Positions 8,196 to 16,568 of a DNA stretch of 64,000 nt are shown here, in pieces. Position 1 is the first letter of the stretch; each line of letters starts with the position of its first letter. Position numbers and translations under genes: made by a program. Below the pieces are notes generated by a model. The model did not search any database, was not told where the DNA came from, and saw only the letters and a list, made by a program, of their open reading frames with translations. The stretch comes from Nitrincola lacisaponensis (lineage in GTDB: Bacteria > Pseudomonadota > Gammaproteobacteria > Pseudomonadales > Balneatricaceae): positions 434,001 through 498,000 of the forward strand of contig NZ_JMSZ01000032.1 in the NCBI RefSeq assembly GCF_000691225.1. The letters are read 5' to 3'.

Positions 8196-9380
8196 TTAGC
8201 TCAACGCTTTCTTGATACGTGCAATGGCATCTTCAAGTACGTCCATGCTGGTCGCGAAGGACAGTCGCAGGTTGCCAGGTGCACCGAAAGCTGAGCCCGG
8301 TACCAGTGCGACGCCTGCTTCAAGCAGCAAATACTCCGCCAGCGCAATATCGTCGGCAAACTCCGGACGGCTGTCGATGACTTTCTGGAAGCTCGGGAAA
8401 GCATAGAAGGTACCATCGGCGTGAATGCACTCGACACCTTCAATCTCATTCAGAGATTTCACCACGAAGTCATGACGTGCTTTGAACGCCTTGACCATCT
8501 CTGCAACACAGCCCTGATCACCGTTCAGCGCAGCTTCTGCAGCTACCTGTGCGATGGAGTTGGGGTTGGAGGTGCTTTGAGACTGCACTTTTTTCATGGC
8601 GCCAATCAGCTTGGCAGGGCCGGCAGCATAACCGATACGCCATCCTGTCATGGAGTAGGCTTTGGATACGCCGTTGAGTACGATGGTTTGATCGTAGAGT
8701 TCCGGACAGGCATTCAGAATGTTGCAGAATGGCTGATCGCCAAACAGGATGTGTTCGTACATATCATCGGTTGCAATGATGATATCCGGGTAGTGTTTCA
8801 GTACTTCACCCAGCGCTTTCAGTTCTTCCAGCGTGTAGGCGACACCTGACGGGTTGGATGGACTGTTCAGTACCACCACACGGGTGCGCTCATTGATAGC
8901 AGCTTCCAGCTGATCAGGTGTGATTTTGAAGCGGTTTTCCTGGGTGGTTTCCAGAATCACGGGTTGTGCGTCTGCTACCAGTACCATGTCAGGGTAAGAA
9001 ACCCAGTAAGGTGCCGGAATAATCACTTCATCGCCTTCGTTCAGCAGTGCCAGAGCCATGTTGAAGAAGCTCTGTTTGCCACCACTGGAGACCAGAATTT
9101 GATTAGGCTCGTAGCTGAGGCCGTTATCGCGCTTGAATTTCGCTATAATGGCTTTTTTCAGGCCGGGAGTACCGTCCACTGCCGTGTATTTGGTGAAGCC
9201 GTTATTGATCGCATCAATAGCGGCAGCCTTGATGTGATCCGGGGTATCAAAATCAGGCTCACCAGCACCCAGGCCAATAATATTTTTACCCGCTGCACGC
9301 AGTTCGGCAGCGCGGTTGGTCACGGCCAGGGTGGGCGATGGTTTGATGCTGTTCACACGGTCGGAAAGCTGAACGTCCAA
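8196..9380 (-). CDS. aspC: aspartate aminotransferase-type PLP enzyme (class I/II, Ib subgroup)
   Basis: This cytosolic enzyme transfers the amino group between aspartate and 2-oxoglutarate; the subgroup may also use prephenate. Visible are the N-terminal KPSPTLAVTNRAAELRA segment, GLGAGEPDFDTP, the cofactor-contacting NSPSNPSG, and the Schiff-base lysine in GVSKAYSMTGWRIGY. An ATG exists at 9395 but has no ribosome binding site, whereas a TTG at 9380 has GAGGG with eight bases of spacing, so I take TTG as the start (394 residues). It is divergent from uvrB, the same pairing as I recall in Pseudomonas, and shares a regulatory region containing a LexA box. Confidence 0.88.
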   Translation of the reverse strand: MDVQLSDRVNSIKPSPTLAVTNRAAELRAAGKNIIGLGAGEPDFDTPDHIKAAAIDAINNGFTKYTAVDGTPGLKKAIIAKFKRDNGLSYEPNQILVSSGGKQSFFNMALALLNEGDEVIIPAPYWVSYPDMVLVADAQPVILETTQENRFKITPDQLEAAINERTRVVVLNSPSNPSGVAYTLEELKALGEVLKHYPDIIIATDDMYEHILFGDQPFCNILNACPELYDQTIVLNGVSKAYSMTGWRIGYAAGPAKLIGAMKKVQSQSTSNPNSIAQVAAEAALNGDQGCVAEMVKAFKARHDFVVKSLNEIEGVECIHADGTFYAFPSFQKVIDSRPEFADDIALAEYLLLEAGVALVPGSAFGAPGNLRLSFATSMDVLEDAIARIKKALS

Positions 9381-9401
9381 GCTAATAACCCTCATGGTTG
9401 T

Positions 9402-9417
9402 CTGGTGTAAAAAACAG
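9402..9417. promoter_or_regulatory. LexA (SOS) box between aspC and uvrB
   Basis: The sequence CTG-N10-CAG is present. Read on the minus strand it is CTGTTTTTTACACCAG, which differs from the E. coli uvrB box as I remember it (CTGTTTTTTTATCCAG) at two of sixteen positions. Sixteen to twenty bases downstream, TATAGT (9432-9437) is a possible uvrB -10 element, and its reverse, TATACT (9435-9430), may serve aspC. A LexA dimer here would cover the uvrB -35 region. Confidence 0.75.
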
Positions 9418-9494
9418 GCTAAAGCATACAGTATAGTTGAATTTCTCTAAATCCCCGTAAGGTCGAAATTGATGAAAAAATACAGGAGTTCAAG

Positions 9495-11516
9495 GTGAAG
9501 CAGCGTTTTAAAGTGCATTCCGGTTTTCAACCGGCGGGTGATCAGCCTGAAGCGATACGACTGCTGGTTGACGGCATCGACTCCGGGTTGGCAGCACAGA
9601 CCTTGCTGGGGGTTACCGGTTCAGGTAAAACCTTCACCATCGCCAATGTGATTGCCCAGATCCAGCGGCCAACTATCATCATGGCGCACAACAAAACACT
9701 GGCTGCGCAGCTGTATGGTGAGTTCAAGGAATTTTTTCCCGACAATGCGGTTGAGTACTTCGTTTCCTACTACGATTACTACCAGCCGGAAGCCTACGTG
9801 CCGTCGTCTGATACGTTTATTGAGAAAGATGCTTCTATAAACGATCATATCGAGCAGATGCGCCTGTCGGCCACCAAGGCTCTGCTTGAGCGTGACGATG
9901 CCATCATCGTCGCCACCGTTTCAGCCATTTATGGTTTGGGTGACCCGGAGTCCTATCTGTCGATGATGCTGCATCTGGACCGGGGAGACCAGATTGATCA
10001 GCGGACGCTGCTGCGTCGTCTGGCCGAGCTGCAATACACCCGCAATGATGTGGAGCTGCATCGGGGTAACTACCGGGTACGTGGCGATGTGATCGATGTA
10101 TTTCCGGCTGAATCGGAAAAAGAGGCGATACGGATCGAGTTGTTTGATGAAGAGGTCGATCAGATCAGCTATTTCGACCCCCTTACTGGCGAAGTGCTGC
10201 GCCGTGTACCACGCGCAACTATTTATCCCAAAACGCATTACGTAACACCTCGCGATACCCTGGTAGACGCAACCCAGAAGATCAAGGCAGAGCTGGTTGA
10301 ACGGCTGGCGCAATTGAAAGAGAACAACAAGCTGGTGGAAGCTCAGCGACTGGAGCAACGTACTCTCTATGATATCGAGATGATTCTGGAGTTGGGCTAT
10401 TGCTCCGGTATCGAAAACTATTCGCGCTACCTGTCCGGGCGTGACATGGGGATGGCCCCGCCAACACTGTTTGATTACCTGCCGGATAATGCCTTGTTGG
10501 TGATTGATGAGTCACACGTCACCGTACCGCAGATCGGTGCCATGTACCGGGGCGATCGTTCGCGCAAGGAAACACTTGTCGAATATGGTTTTCGCTTGCC
10601 CTCGGCACTGGATAACCGGCCACTCAAGTTTGAAGAGTGGGAACAGATGGCGCCCCAGATGATCTTTGTTTCAGCTACGCCCAGCAAATACGAAGCTGCG
10701 AATGCTCAGCAGATAGTGGAGCAGGTAGTGCGTCCTACAGGTCTGGTTGATCCGGTAATTGAAGTGCGACCGGCTACGACACAGGTGGATGATCTGTTAG
10801 GTGAAATTCATCAGGTTGCCAAGCGTGGTGAGCGTGTTGTTGTCACTGTGTTGACCAAGCGCATGGCAGAAGACCTGACCGAGTATCTGGCTGAGCATGG
10901 CGTACGTGTCCGTTATCTGCATTCCGATATCGATACGGTTGAGCGGGTTGAGATTATCCGTGATCTGCGAATCGGTGAATTTGATGTGTTGGTAGGGATT
11001 AATTTGTTGCGTGAAGGTATTGATATGCCTGAAGTTTCCCTTGTTGCCATTCTGGATGCGGATAAAGAAGGCTTCCTGCGCTCAGAGACCTCGATGATTC
11101 AGACAGTCGGTCGTGCCGCACGTAATGTGAATGGCCGGGCGATCCTGTATGCCGACCGGATTACCGGCTCAATGCAACGGGCAATGGATGAAACCGAGCG
11201 TCGACGCCTGAAACAGCTGGCGCATAATGAGGCACAGGGCATCACGCCTAAAGGTATCTTCAAGTCGGTTGCCGATATTATGGAAGGTGCGCAGGCACCC
11301 GGTTCACGCAAATCGTCCCGTGGTGCACGTAAAGTGGCAGAGCCTGCTGCCGAGTATCGTGTTGATGAAGCCACGCTGACACCGAAAGAGCTTGCCCGTA
11401 CCCTGTCGCGTCTGGAAGATCAGATGTATGAGGCCGCCCGTAATCTGGAGTTTGAAAAAGCAGCCGGTTATCGTGATGAACTGGAGCGCTTGAAGCATAG
11501 CGCTAATGTATTATGA
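9495..11516 (+). CDS. uvrB: UvrABC system protein B
   Basis: UvrB is the damage-verifying helicase-like subunit of nucleotide excision repair; it is loaded by UvrA and recruits UvrC. The 673-residue product is full length: Walker A GVTGSGKT (39-46), the DNA-inserting beta-hairpin region with [12 protein letters not shown], a Walker B-like DESHVT, helicase motifs in the C-terminal RecA-like domain ([22 protein letters not shown]), and a UVR domain at the very end ([19 protein letters not shown]) that binds UvrC. It starts at GTG 9495 with AGGAG at 9484-9488. A LexA box upstream indicates SOS control. Confidence 0.97.
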   Translation: MKQRFKVHSGFQPAGDQPEAIRLLVDGIDSGLAAQTLLGVTGSGKTFTIANVIAQIQRPTIIMAHNKTLAAQLYGEFKEFFPDNAVEYFVSYYDYYQPEAYVPSSDTFIEKDASINDHIEQMRLSATKALLERDDAIIVATVSAIYGLGDPESYLSMMLHLDRGDQIDQRTLLRRLAELQYTRNDVELHRGNYRVRGDVIDVFPAESEKEAIRIELFDEEVDQISYFDPLTGEVLRRVPRATIYPKTHYVTPRDTLVDATQKIKAELVERLAQLKENNKLVEAQRLEQRTLYDIEMILELGYCSGIENYSRYLSGRDMGMAPPTLFDYLPDNALLVIDESHVTVPQIGAMYRGDRSRKETLVEYGFRLPSALDNRPLKFEEWEQMAPQMIFVSATPSKYEAANAQQIVEQVVRPTGLVDPVIEVRPATTQVDDLLGEIHQVAKRGERVVVTVLTKRMAEDLTEYLAEHGVRVRYLHSDIDTVERVEIIRDLRIGEFDVLVGINLLREGIDMPEVSLVAILDADKEGFLRSETSMIQTVGRAARNVNGRAILYADRITGSMQRAMDETERRRLKQLAHNEAQGITPKGIFKSVADIMEGAQAPGSRKSSRGARKVAEPAAEYRVDEATLTPKELARTLSRLEDQMYEAARNLEFEKAAGYRDELERLKHSANVL

Positions 11517-11545
11517 GTGATCATCATGACAACCGAGGATTGGCT

Positions 11546-11917
11546 ATGCCGGTCAGTAAAGCCCGTGGCTTGGCACGCTTTTACCATGCAACCCGCTATT
11601 CCTGGAAAGGATTGCGTTCCGCTTACTTGACTGAGCCGGCATTTCGCTATGAGGTATGGGCTAGCATTGTACTCTTGCCTATTGCGGTCTGGCTGGCCGA
11701 AACAGGGTTGCAACTGGCGTTACTGATCAGTTCGCTGCTTTGGGTGTTAACACTGGAGTTGATAAATACCGCAATTGAGGCAGTGGTGGATCGGGCTGGT
11801 ACGGAATATAACCCGCTGGCTGGACTGGCCAAGGATCTGGGGTCGGCGGCAGTCTTGTTCTCGTTGCTGGTCACTGTGCTGATCTGGTCCGGCATTGCCT
11901 GGGACAGATTTGGCTGA
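11546..11917 (+). CDS. dgkA: diacylglycerol kinase (DgkA)
   Basis: This is a small trimeric inner membrane kinase that phosphorylates diacylglycerol to phosphatidic acid, recycling lipid from membrane-derived glucan synthesis. It has three membrane segments and the family signature ELINTAIEAVVDR followed by AKDLGSAAV. I chose ATG 11546 because GAGGA sits six bases before it and the resulting 123 residues equal the usual length; a longer start at 11513 overlaps the uvrB stop by ATGA. It follows uvrB closely on the same strand with no terminator, so SOS-linked transcription is likely. In E. coli dgkA lies beside lexA instead. Confidence 0.93.
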   Translation: MPVSKARGLARFYHATRYSWKGLRSAYLTEPAFRYEVWASIVLLPIAVWLAETGLQLALLISSLLWVLTLELINTAIEAVVDRAGTEYNPLAGLAKDLGSAAVLFSLLVTVLIWSGIAWDRFG

Positions 11918-13921
11918 TCAGTCGATGTGCCGTTGGCAATAGGTTTCAAACTGGGTCAATGGCAAGGGGGGGCTGAAATAGTAGCCCTGGAATTCGGTGT
12001 AGCCCAACTGGCACAAGTAGTTGAGTTGCTCACGGGTTTCGACCCCCTCAGCCAGCACCGCAAAGCCGAAGGCTTCTCCGAGTGACAATAGAGTACGAAC
12101 AATCGCGGTATCCTTGCTGTTTTTATTCAATAACTCCCGAATAAAGGATTGGTCCACCTTGATCTGATGCAGGGGCAGGCGTTGTAAGTACTGCAGTGAA
12201 GAGTAGCCTGTACCAAAGTCATCCAGTGAAATCTGTACGCCTAGATTAGCGAGTGCTTTCATGGTGTCGACGACCTTGTCGAGATCTTCGGCGAGTAATG
12301 ATTCGGTCAGCTCCAGCTTCAGCTGTCTGGGGTTTGCCTGGCTGAGCTGTAATGCCTGAGCAACCTGATGAATAAAATCATCCTGATGGAATTGTCGTGT
12401 ACTGACGTTGATTGACAGTGTGAGGGAGGCAGTAGCCGGTGATTTATGCCATCGTTGTAATGTCCGGCAGGCCTCCTGCAACACCCACTCACCCAGGGGC
12501 AGAATCAATCCTGACCGCTCCGCTGCCGGGATGAAGCTCAAGGGTGAAATCAGTCCATGACCAGGACGCTGCCAGCGAATCAGTGCTTCTGCCCCGACAA
12601 CCTGGCCGTCAGCCAATGTTTGCGGTTGATAGTGAAGCTGGAACTCCTGTTCATCCAGGGCTTGTCGTAAAGCTGTATGGAGTTCGATGTATTCACGGGC
12701 AATCTGTTCTGCGCGGGCATCATAAAAGGCAATATGGGCATGATCATCGCGTTTGGCCTGATGCAGAGCTGCATCTGCCTGCTGAATCAGTTGTACTGGC
12801 AGAACGGGTTCCATCGGGGTTGAGATGGCAATACCCACGCTGGCGCTGCAGGATATGTTGCGGTCATTCAAATAAAAAGGAAAGCTGAGCTGTTCAAGTA
12901 TACGTTCAGCCAGATTTTCTGCTTCCAGTGCCGCCAAGGGGGCCGCGCTGCTCAGGTTGTCGAACCAGAGTGCGAACTCGTCACCACCCAGTCTGACCAG
13001 TAACTGAGCGTCTTTGAAATCCTTGCGCATCCGGTGTGCAACCTGCAACAGCAAGTGATCGCCGGTTTCGTGGCCGAAAGAGTCATTGACCAGCTTGAAG
13101 TTATTCAGATCAAAGCACAGCAGTGCTCCTGCCGATTTGTACAGCCTGGACTGTTCCAGAGTATCCAGCAAGAGCTTGCGATTTCCCAGACCCGTCAATG
13201 GGTCGTGCAGAGACAGGTATTCCAGCTTGGCTTCAGCTGATTTTTGCTGACTGAGCGACAGATCGAGTCGTTCCAGCATGGTGTTGACTTCCCAGTAGAG
13301 CTTGCCAAACTCATTGTTCTGGTTAGTGCTGATACGCTGACTCAGTTGGTGGCGATTGCTGATCTGTTCGAGAAACTGTACCAGCCGTAATAAGGGTCCA
13401 CTGAAGCGTTTTTCAACGCTGAATGCGAGCAGATATGATGCAATCAGCATCAGCAGACCGATCAGAGCCACTGCGAGACTGTCCCGTCGGAGTATTTCAC
13501 TGAGACTGGCAGCTTGAAAAACGATGTCTACTTCTCCCAGGGCTGTACCCTGATAGGCTGCTGGCAGTCGAAACTGAACTTGATGATCCGTTGTGCCGGG
13601 GTGCGACTGGCTACGCTGGTATTGATGGATGGGTTGTCCTGCCGGTGTGTATAGCACCATGGAAATCAGTTCAGGAAAGGATGTCAGTTTGGCTGAAATA
13701 TCGGCAGCGACTGTAACATCATTTAATAGCTGCAAGCGGGCAAAGTCCTGGCTGAGAACCCTGGCGACTGTTTCTGCCTGTTCGTGAGCTGTCTGTTGCT
13801 GATTGGACATGAACCAGTACAGAAACAAGGTATAGCCTGTGCCTCCGGTCACTGTCACCAATAGCATAATCATGACAATGAGTTGATACCGGATAGAACC
13901 CTTGAACTGCGGTTCTTTCAT
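11918..13921 (-). CDS. membrane GGDEF-EAL c-di-GMP protein
   Basis: This is a c-di-GMP turnover enzyme of 667 residues: TM1 at about 12-38, a periplasmic sensor at about 40-150, TM2 at about 151-170, HAMP to about 235, GGDEF at about 240-400 and EAL at about 410-660. The cyclase loop VRLGGDEFALW is intact, but the RxxD inhibitory site is not obvious. The phosphodiesterase half keeps GAEALIRW, the glutamate in LELTESLL and DDFGTGYSSL, so both activities look possible. Its ATG overlaps the stop of the exported rhodanese gene (ATGA), which suggests the sensor reads a periplasmic condition linked to that protein. Its stop abuts the dgkA stop with no base between. Confidence 0.9.
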   Translation of the reverse strand: MKEPQFKGSIRYQLIVMIMLLVTVTGGTGYTLFLYWFMSNQQQTAHEQAETVARVLSQDFARLQLLNDVTVAADISAKLTSFPELISMVLYTPAGQPIHQYQRSQSHPGTTDHQVQFRLPAAYQGTALGEVDIVFQAASLSEILRRDSLAVALIGLLMLIASYLLAFSVEKRFSGPLLRLVQFLEQISNRHQLSQRISTNQNNEFGKLYWEVNTMLERLDLSLSQQKSAEAKLEYLSLHDPLTGLGNRKLLLDTLEQSRLYKSAGALLCFDLNNFKLVNDSFGHETGDHLLLQVAHRMRKDFKDAQLLVRLGGDEFALWFDNLSSAAPLAALEAENLAERILEQLSFPFYLNDRNISCSASVGIAISTPMEPVLPVQLIQQADAALHQAKRDDHAHIAFYDARAEQIAREYIELHTALRQALDEQEFQLHYQPQTLADGQVVGAEALIRWQRPGHGLISPLSFIPAAERSGLILPLGEWVLQEACRTLQRWHKSPATASLTLSINVSTRQFHQDDFIHQVAQALQLSQANPRQLKLELTESLLAEDLDKVVDTMKALANLGVQISLDDFGTGYSSLQYLQRLPLHQIKVDQSFIRELLNKNSKDTAIVRTLLSLGEAFGFAVLAEGVETREQLNYLCQLGYTEFQGYYFSPPLPLTQFETYCQRHID

Positions 13922-14811
13922 TCGCCTGCCTGTTCAGCGGATGGGTTGTGAATCGGCAGTGCAGCATCGTTCCCCCATTCCAGCCAGGAACCATCATATA
14001 CCGATACACGGTATCCAAGTGCCTGCATGACCACATAGTTCAGCGCTGCTTCAGCACCGCCATCGCAATAGAGAATGATCTCTTCATCTTTGGGCAAGCT
14101 TTCATAAACAGGAGCCAGAGCAGTTAAATCCCGCATCCGGGTAAACTCACCCTGTGTTTCAAAATTTTGGGAGCAGGGAAAATTCTGTGCGCTGGGAATA
14201 TGGCCAAATCGGGTTGCTGTGGATTCCTGTCCCAGATAATGACGACTGCTGCGTCCATCCAGAATGGGCTTTTTGTCGATGGCCAGGAGTGTGCCAAGTT
14301 TTGTTTGCAAGCGACTGTTGTCTACCTGAGGAATAAATTCGGCCATTTCAGGCTGTTTGGCCTCGGTAGTGACAGGTAGCAGGCCTTCGGGCCAGTCACC
14401 GTGGCCGACATTGAGCATGCTGACACGCGGATGACCGAGAGTTTCCAGTAGCCAGTAGAGGCGAGCTGCCCAGATAAAGCTGCCATCATCAAGTGCAATC
14501 ACTTCAGTGGATGCGTCTATACCCGCTTCACTGAATTGCTGGCGCAACTGATCAAGGCGAGGAATGTTGAAATTCTCATCAAACAGCCGCATATAGTAAA
14601 TATTAACAGCACCTTCGATATGGCCCTGATTGAATTGCTCAGGGGCACGGACATCTATAATGCGTAAGTCAGTTCGTCCCAGGTTTTCGTGTAGCCAGTC
14701 TGCATTGACAATCGCGGGTGTGTCTGTGGCAAGCGAGTGTGCTGATATCAGGCTGAACAGCATGATCAGTAGTGTGAATCGAACCTTCGAAAACTGCGCG
14801 AAGATAGACAT
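13918..14811 (-). CDS. exported two-domain rhodanese-like protein
   Basis: Rhodaneses carry sulfur as a cysteine persulfide. The 297-residue product has a signal peptide (MSIFAQFSKVRFTLLIMLFSL, cleavage near SLATD), so it works in the periplasm, and two rhodanese folds. The first (DLRIIDVRAPEQFNQGHIEGA) has lost the active cysteine: its loop reads LDDGSFIWAA. The second has ILYCDGGAEAAL, keeping the cysteine but with an acidic, glycine-rich loop unlike the basic CRKG-type loop of thiosulfate or mercaptopyruvate enzymes. I chose ATG 14811, which has GGAG seven bases upstream; ATG 14844 has none. It is the first gene of an operon with the GGDEF-EAL protein. Confidence 0.85.
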   Translation of the reverse strand: MSIFAQFSKVRFTLLIMLFSLISAHSLATDTPAIVNADWLHENLGRTDLRIIDVRAPEQFNQGHIEGAVNIYYMRLFDENFNIPRLDQLRQQFSEAGIDASTEVIALDDGSFIWAARLYWLLETLGHPRVSMLNVGHGDWPEGLLPVTTEAKQPEMAEFIPQVDNSRLQTKLGTLLAIDKKPILDGRSSRHYLGQESTATRFGHIPSAQNFPCSQNFETQGEFTRMRDLTALAPVYESLPKDEEIILYCDGGAEAALNYVVMQALGYRVSVYDGSWLEWGNDAALPIHNPSAEQAGE

Positions 14812-14985
14812 CAGGTGACTCCAGGTTGACAGGGCGATCGACATTCAATACTAGACAGAATACGGCGTTTCAGTATTGATCCAGAACAAGCCGTGGCAAC
14901 ATAAAAGTGAACAGATGGCTTGTCGATCACCGCATTGGCTGGCAAAGTTAGCGACCTGAATGCAGGTCAGATTAGGGATATAACG

Positions 14986-16350
14986 TTGACATTTAGATTT
15001 CGTCACAACTTTAGCGTGGCAGCGGGTGTACGCTTGAAAGCCGGGCAGAGAGGCATCAATCTTTCTGATATGGCCAGAGCTCAGGCGCTGTTTGAACATG
15101 ACCAGCAGGGACAGGTGTCGCTTTCAATGCCCTCCACCGGGCTGCATTACGTTTGTCGGTTTGATAATACGCGAGCGCATCAGCATCGTGCCTTTCAATT
15201 ACGGCAACAACAGAAATGGCAGTCTCAGGCTTATGAGGCCAGCGTACAACTGGACAATGCACGTGCTGTACCTGCACATCTGTTGTCTGTAACTTTCAGT
15301 GACGCCGGGCAGTTGTGTATCAGTACGCCGGAAGGTGACAGGCTGAGTGATGCTGACCTTGCCAAACTATGTGCCGATCAGCCTGATCTGGTGCGTTTAT
15401 GGCTGGAGCAGGAGGCTGCCGAGGTCAATGGTGTGCTGTCGGAGTACCTGCAACTGCATAGTGAAACACCGAAGCCGGACAGTCAGATGCCAAGCTATGT
15501 TCCGGCGCCTTTTGTCGAGCCAGAACCACAACGCCCGGACCCCCTGAAGCTCCCGGCTGAACCTGTTTACCCGCAGCCTCCCGCAATTCGTTTTTGGCAC
15601 AGACTGGTTCCTGGACGTCAGCAGCAAATGGTGCGTGCTCACCAGCAGGCGGTGCATGAGTGGCAAACATCGAAGCTGCGCTGGAAGGCAGAAACACATC
15701 AGGCAAAATCCGCGTCTGATCGCGCGCGTCAACGTTACAAGGCATATGCTTCAGTCTGGAAGGCACGAAAGCTGGCTCACGATACTGAACAGCAGGTTTA
15801 TGCTGAGCAGTTCGCTACGCTGTTACTGAATGACGAAAGTGTGATGACTGAAGTGTTGATGGCTGAGCTTGATCAGCTGGATTGGCCACGTCAGACACTG
15901 ATCGATTTTCAGTTGAATCTGGACAGTCGCTGTGTGTGGCTGGATCTTGATCTGCCTACAGTCGATCTGATTTCACCCAAAATGGCACAGGTTGCTGCTC
16001 AAGGACAGATGTTGCATGTTCGGGACAAGCCTGCCATTCAGCGTCAGCGAGAATATGCCCGTCATCTGCATGCCAGTCTTGTTCGCGTGATGGGTGTTCT
16101 GTTCGCCAGTCTACCTGCGATAGATCAGGTCGTTGTATCCGGTTATACCCCACGAATCAACCCGGATACAGGTTTTGAGCAGGATGATTATCTGATTTCT
16201 GTACGCGCTTCACGTCAGGCTTTTTCAGCTCTTGATTTCACTCAGCTGGATCAGCAGGAGCCTCAGGCAATACTGGAGCAGTTTGAACTGCGTCGGGAAT
16301 ATTCTGAAACAGAAGGTTTTAAAGCTATAGATCCGTTTCATCCTGAATAA
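14986..16350 (+). CDS. uncharacterised protein with DUF4236-like N-terminus
   Basis: Function unknown. The first residues (TFRFRHNFSVAAGVRL, then GINLS) match the FRFR...GVRLN..GVS motif that I associate with DUF4236, a short domain of unknown role at the N-terminus of bacterial proteins. The remainder of the 454 residues has a proline-rich linker at about 170-220, a basic, helical, probably coiled-coil segment (about 220-300, rich in Q, K, R, A) and a mixed alpha/beta C-terminus. There is no signal peptide or membrane span. I chose TTG 14986: it opens the conserved motif and has AGGGA seven bases before it. It is divergent from the rhodanese operon. Confidence 0.65.
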   Translation: MTFRFRHNFSVAAGVRLKAGQRGINLSDMARAQALFEHDQQGQVSLSMPSTGLHYVCRFDNTRAHQHRAFQLRQQQKWQSQAYEASVQLDNARAVPAHLLSVTFSDAGQLCISTPEGDRLSDADLAKLCADQPDLVRLWLEQEAAEVNGVLSEYLQLHSETPKPDSQMPSYVPAPFVEPEPQRPDPLKLPAEPVYPQPPAIRFWHRLVPGRQQQMVRAHQQAVHEWQTSKLRWKAETHQAKSASDRARQRYKAYASVWKARKLAHDTEQQVYAEQFATLLLNDESVMTEVLMAELDQLDWPRQTLIDFQLNLDSRCVWLDLDLPTVDLISPKMAQVAAQGQMLHVRDKPAIQRQREYARHLHASLVRVMGVLFASLPAIDQVVVSGYTPRINPDTGFEQDDYLISVRASRQAFSALDFTQLDQQEPQAILEQFELRREYSETEGFKAIDPFHPE

Positions 16351-16568
16351 TATATATGGTTTAGCAGGTATGTATTTTAATTGATAAAACTTTTAGATTT
16401 ATAAGGCTTGGTTAAATTAACTTAGTTTAATTATAATTACCTTTATTTCCGTGCCGGTATAAAATATATCTGTCGTGTAGGTATAATTTATAGTCGCTTT
16501 GAAAGTTGTAATCCCGTTAATTAAACCCTCTAATGATTTGGTTATTTAACTAAATTGGGGTTACAGCT
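16351..16568 (+). promoter_or_regulatory. AT-rich control region of TRAP operon 1
   Basis: This is 218 bases of very AT-rich DNA. A possible promoter is TTGGTT (16408-16413), an 18-base spacer and TATAAT (16432-16437); a second TATAAT lies at 16482-16487. Three similar near-palindromes occur: GTTAAATTAAC (16411-16421), GTTAATTAAAC (16516-16526) and GTTATTTAAC (16541-16550). They could bind a regulator, although such strings arise easily in AT-rich DNA. Confidence 0.4.

Noticed and set aside
9428-9440. Shared string ACAGTATAGTTGA also present at about 31493 as a dispersed repeat
   Set aside because: Thirteen bases at two promoter-like sites is compatible with common -10 sequences; no longer match flanks them.
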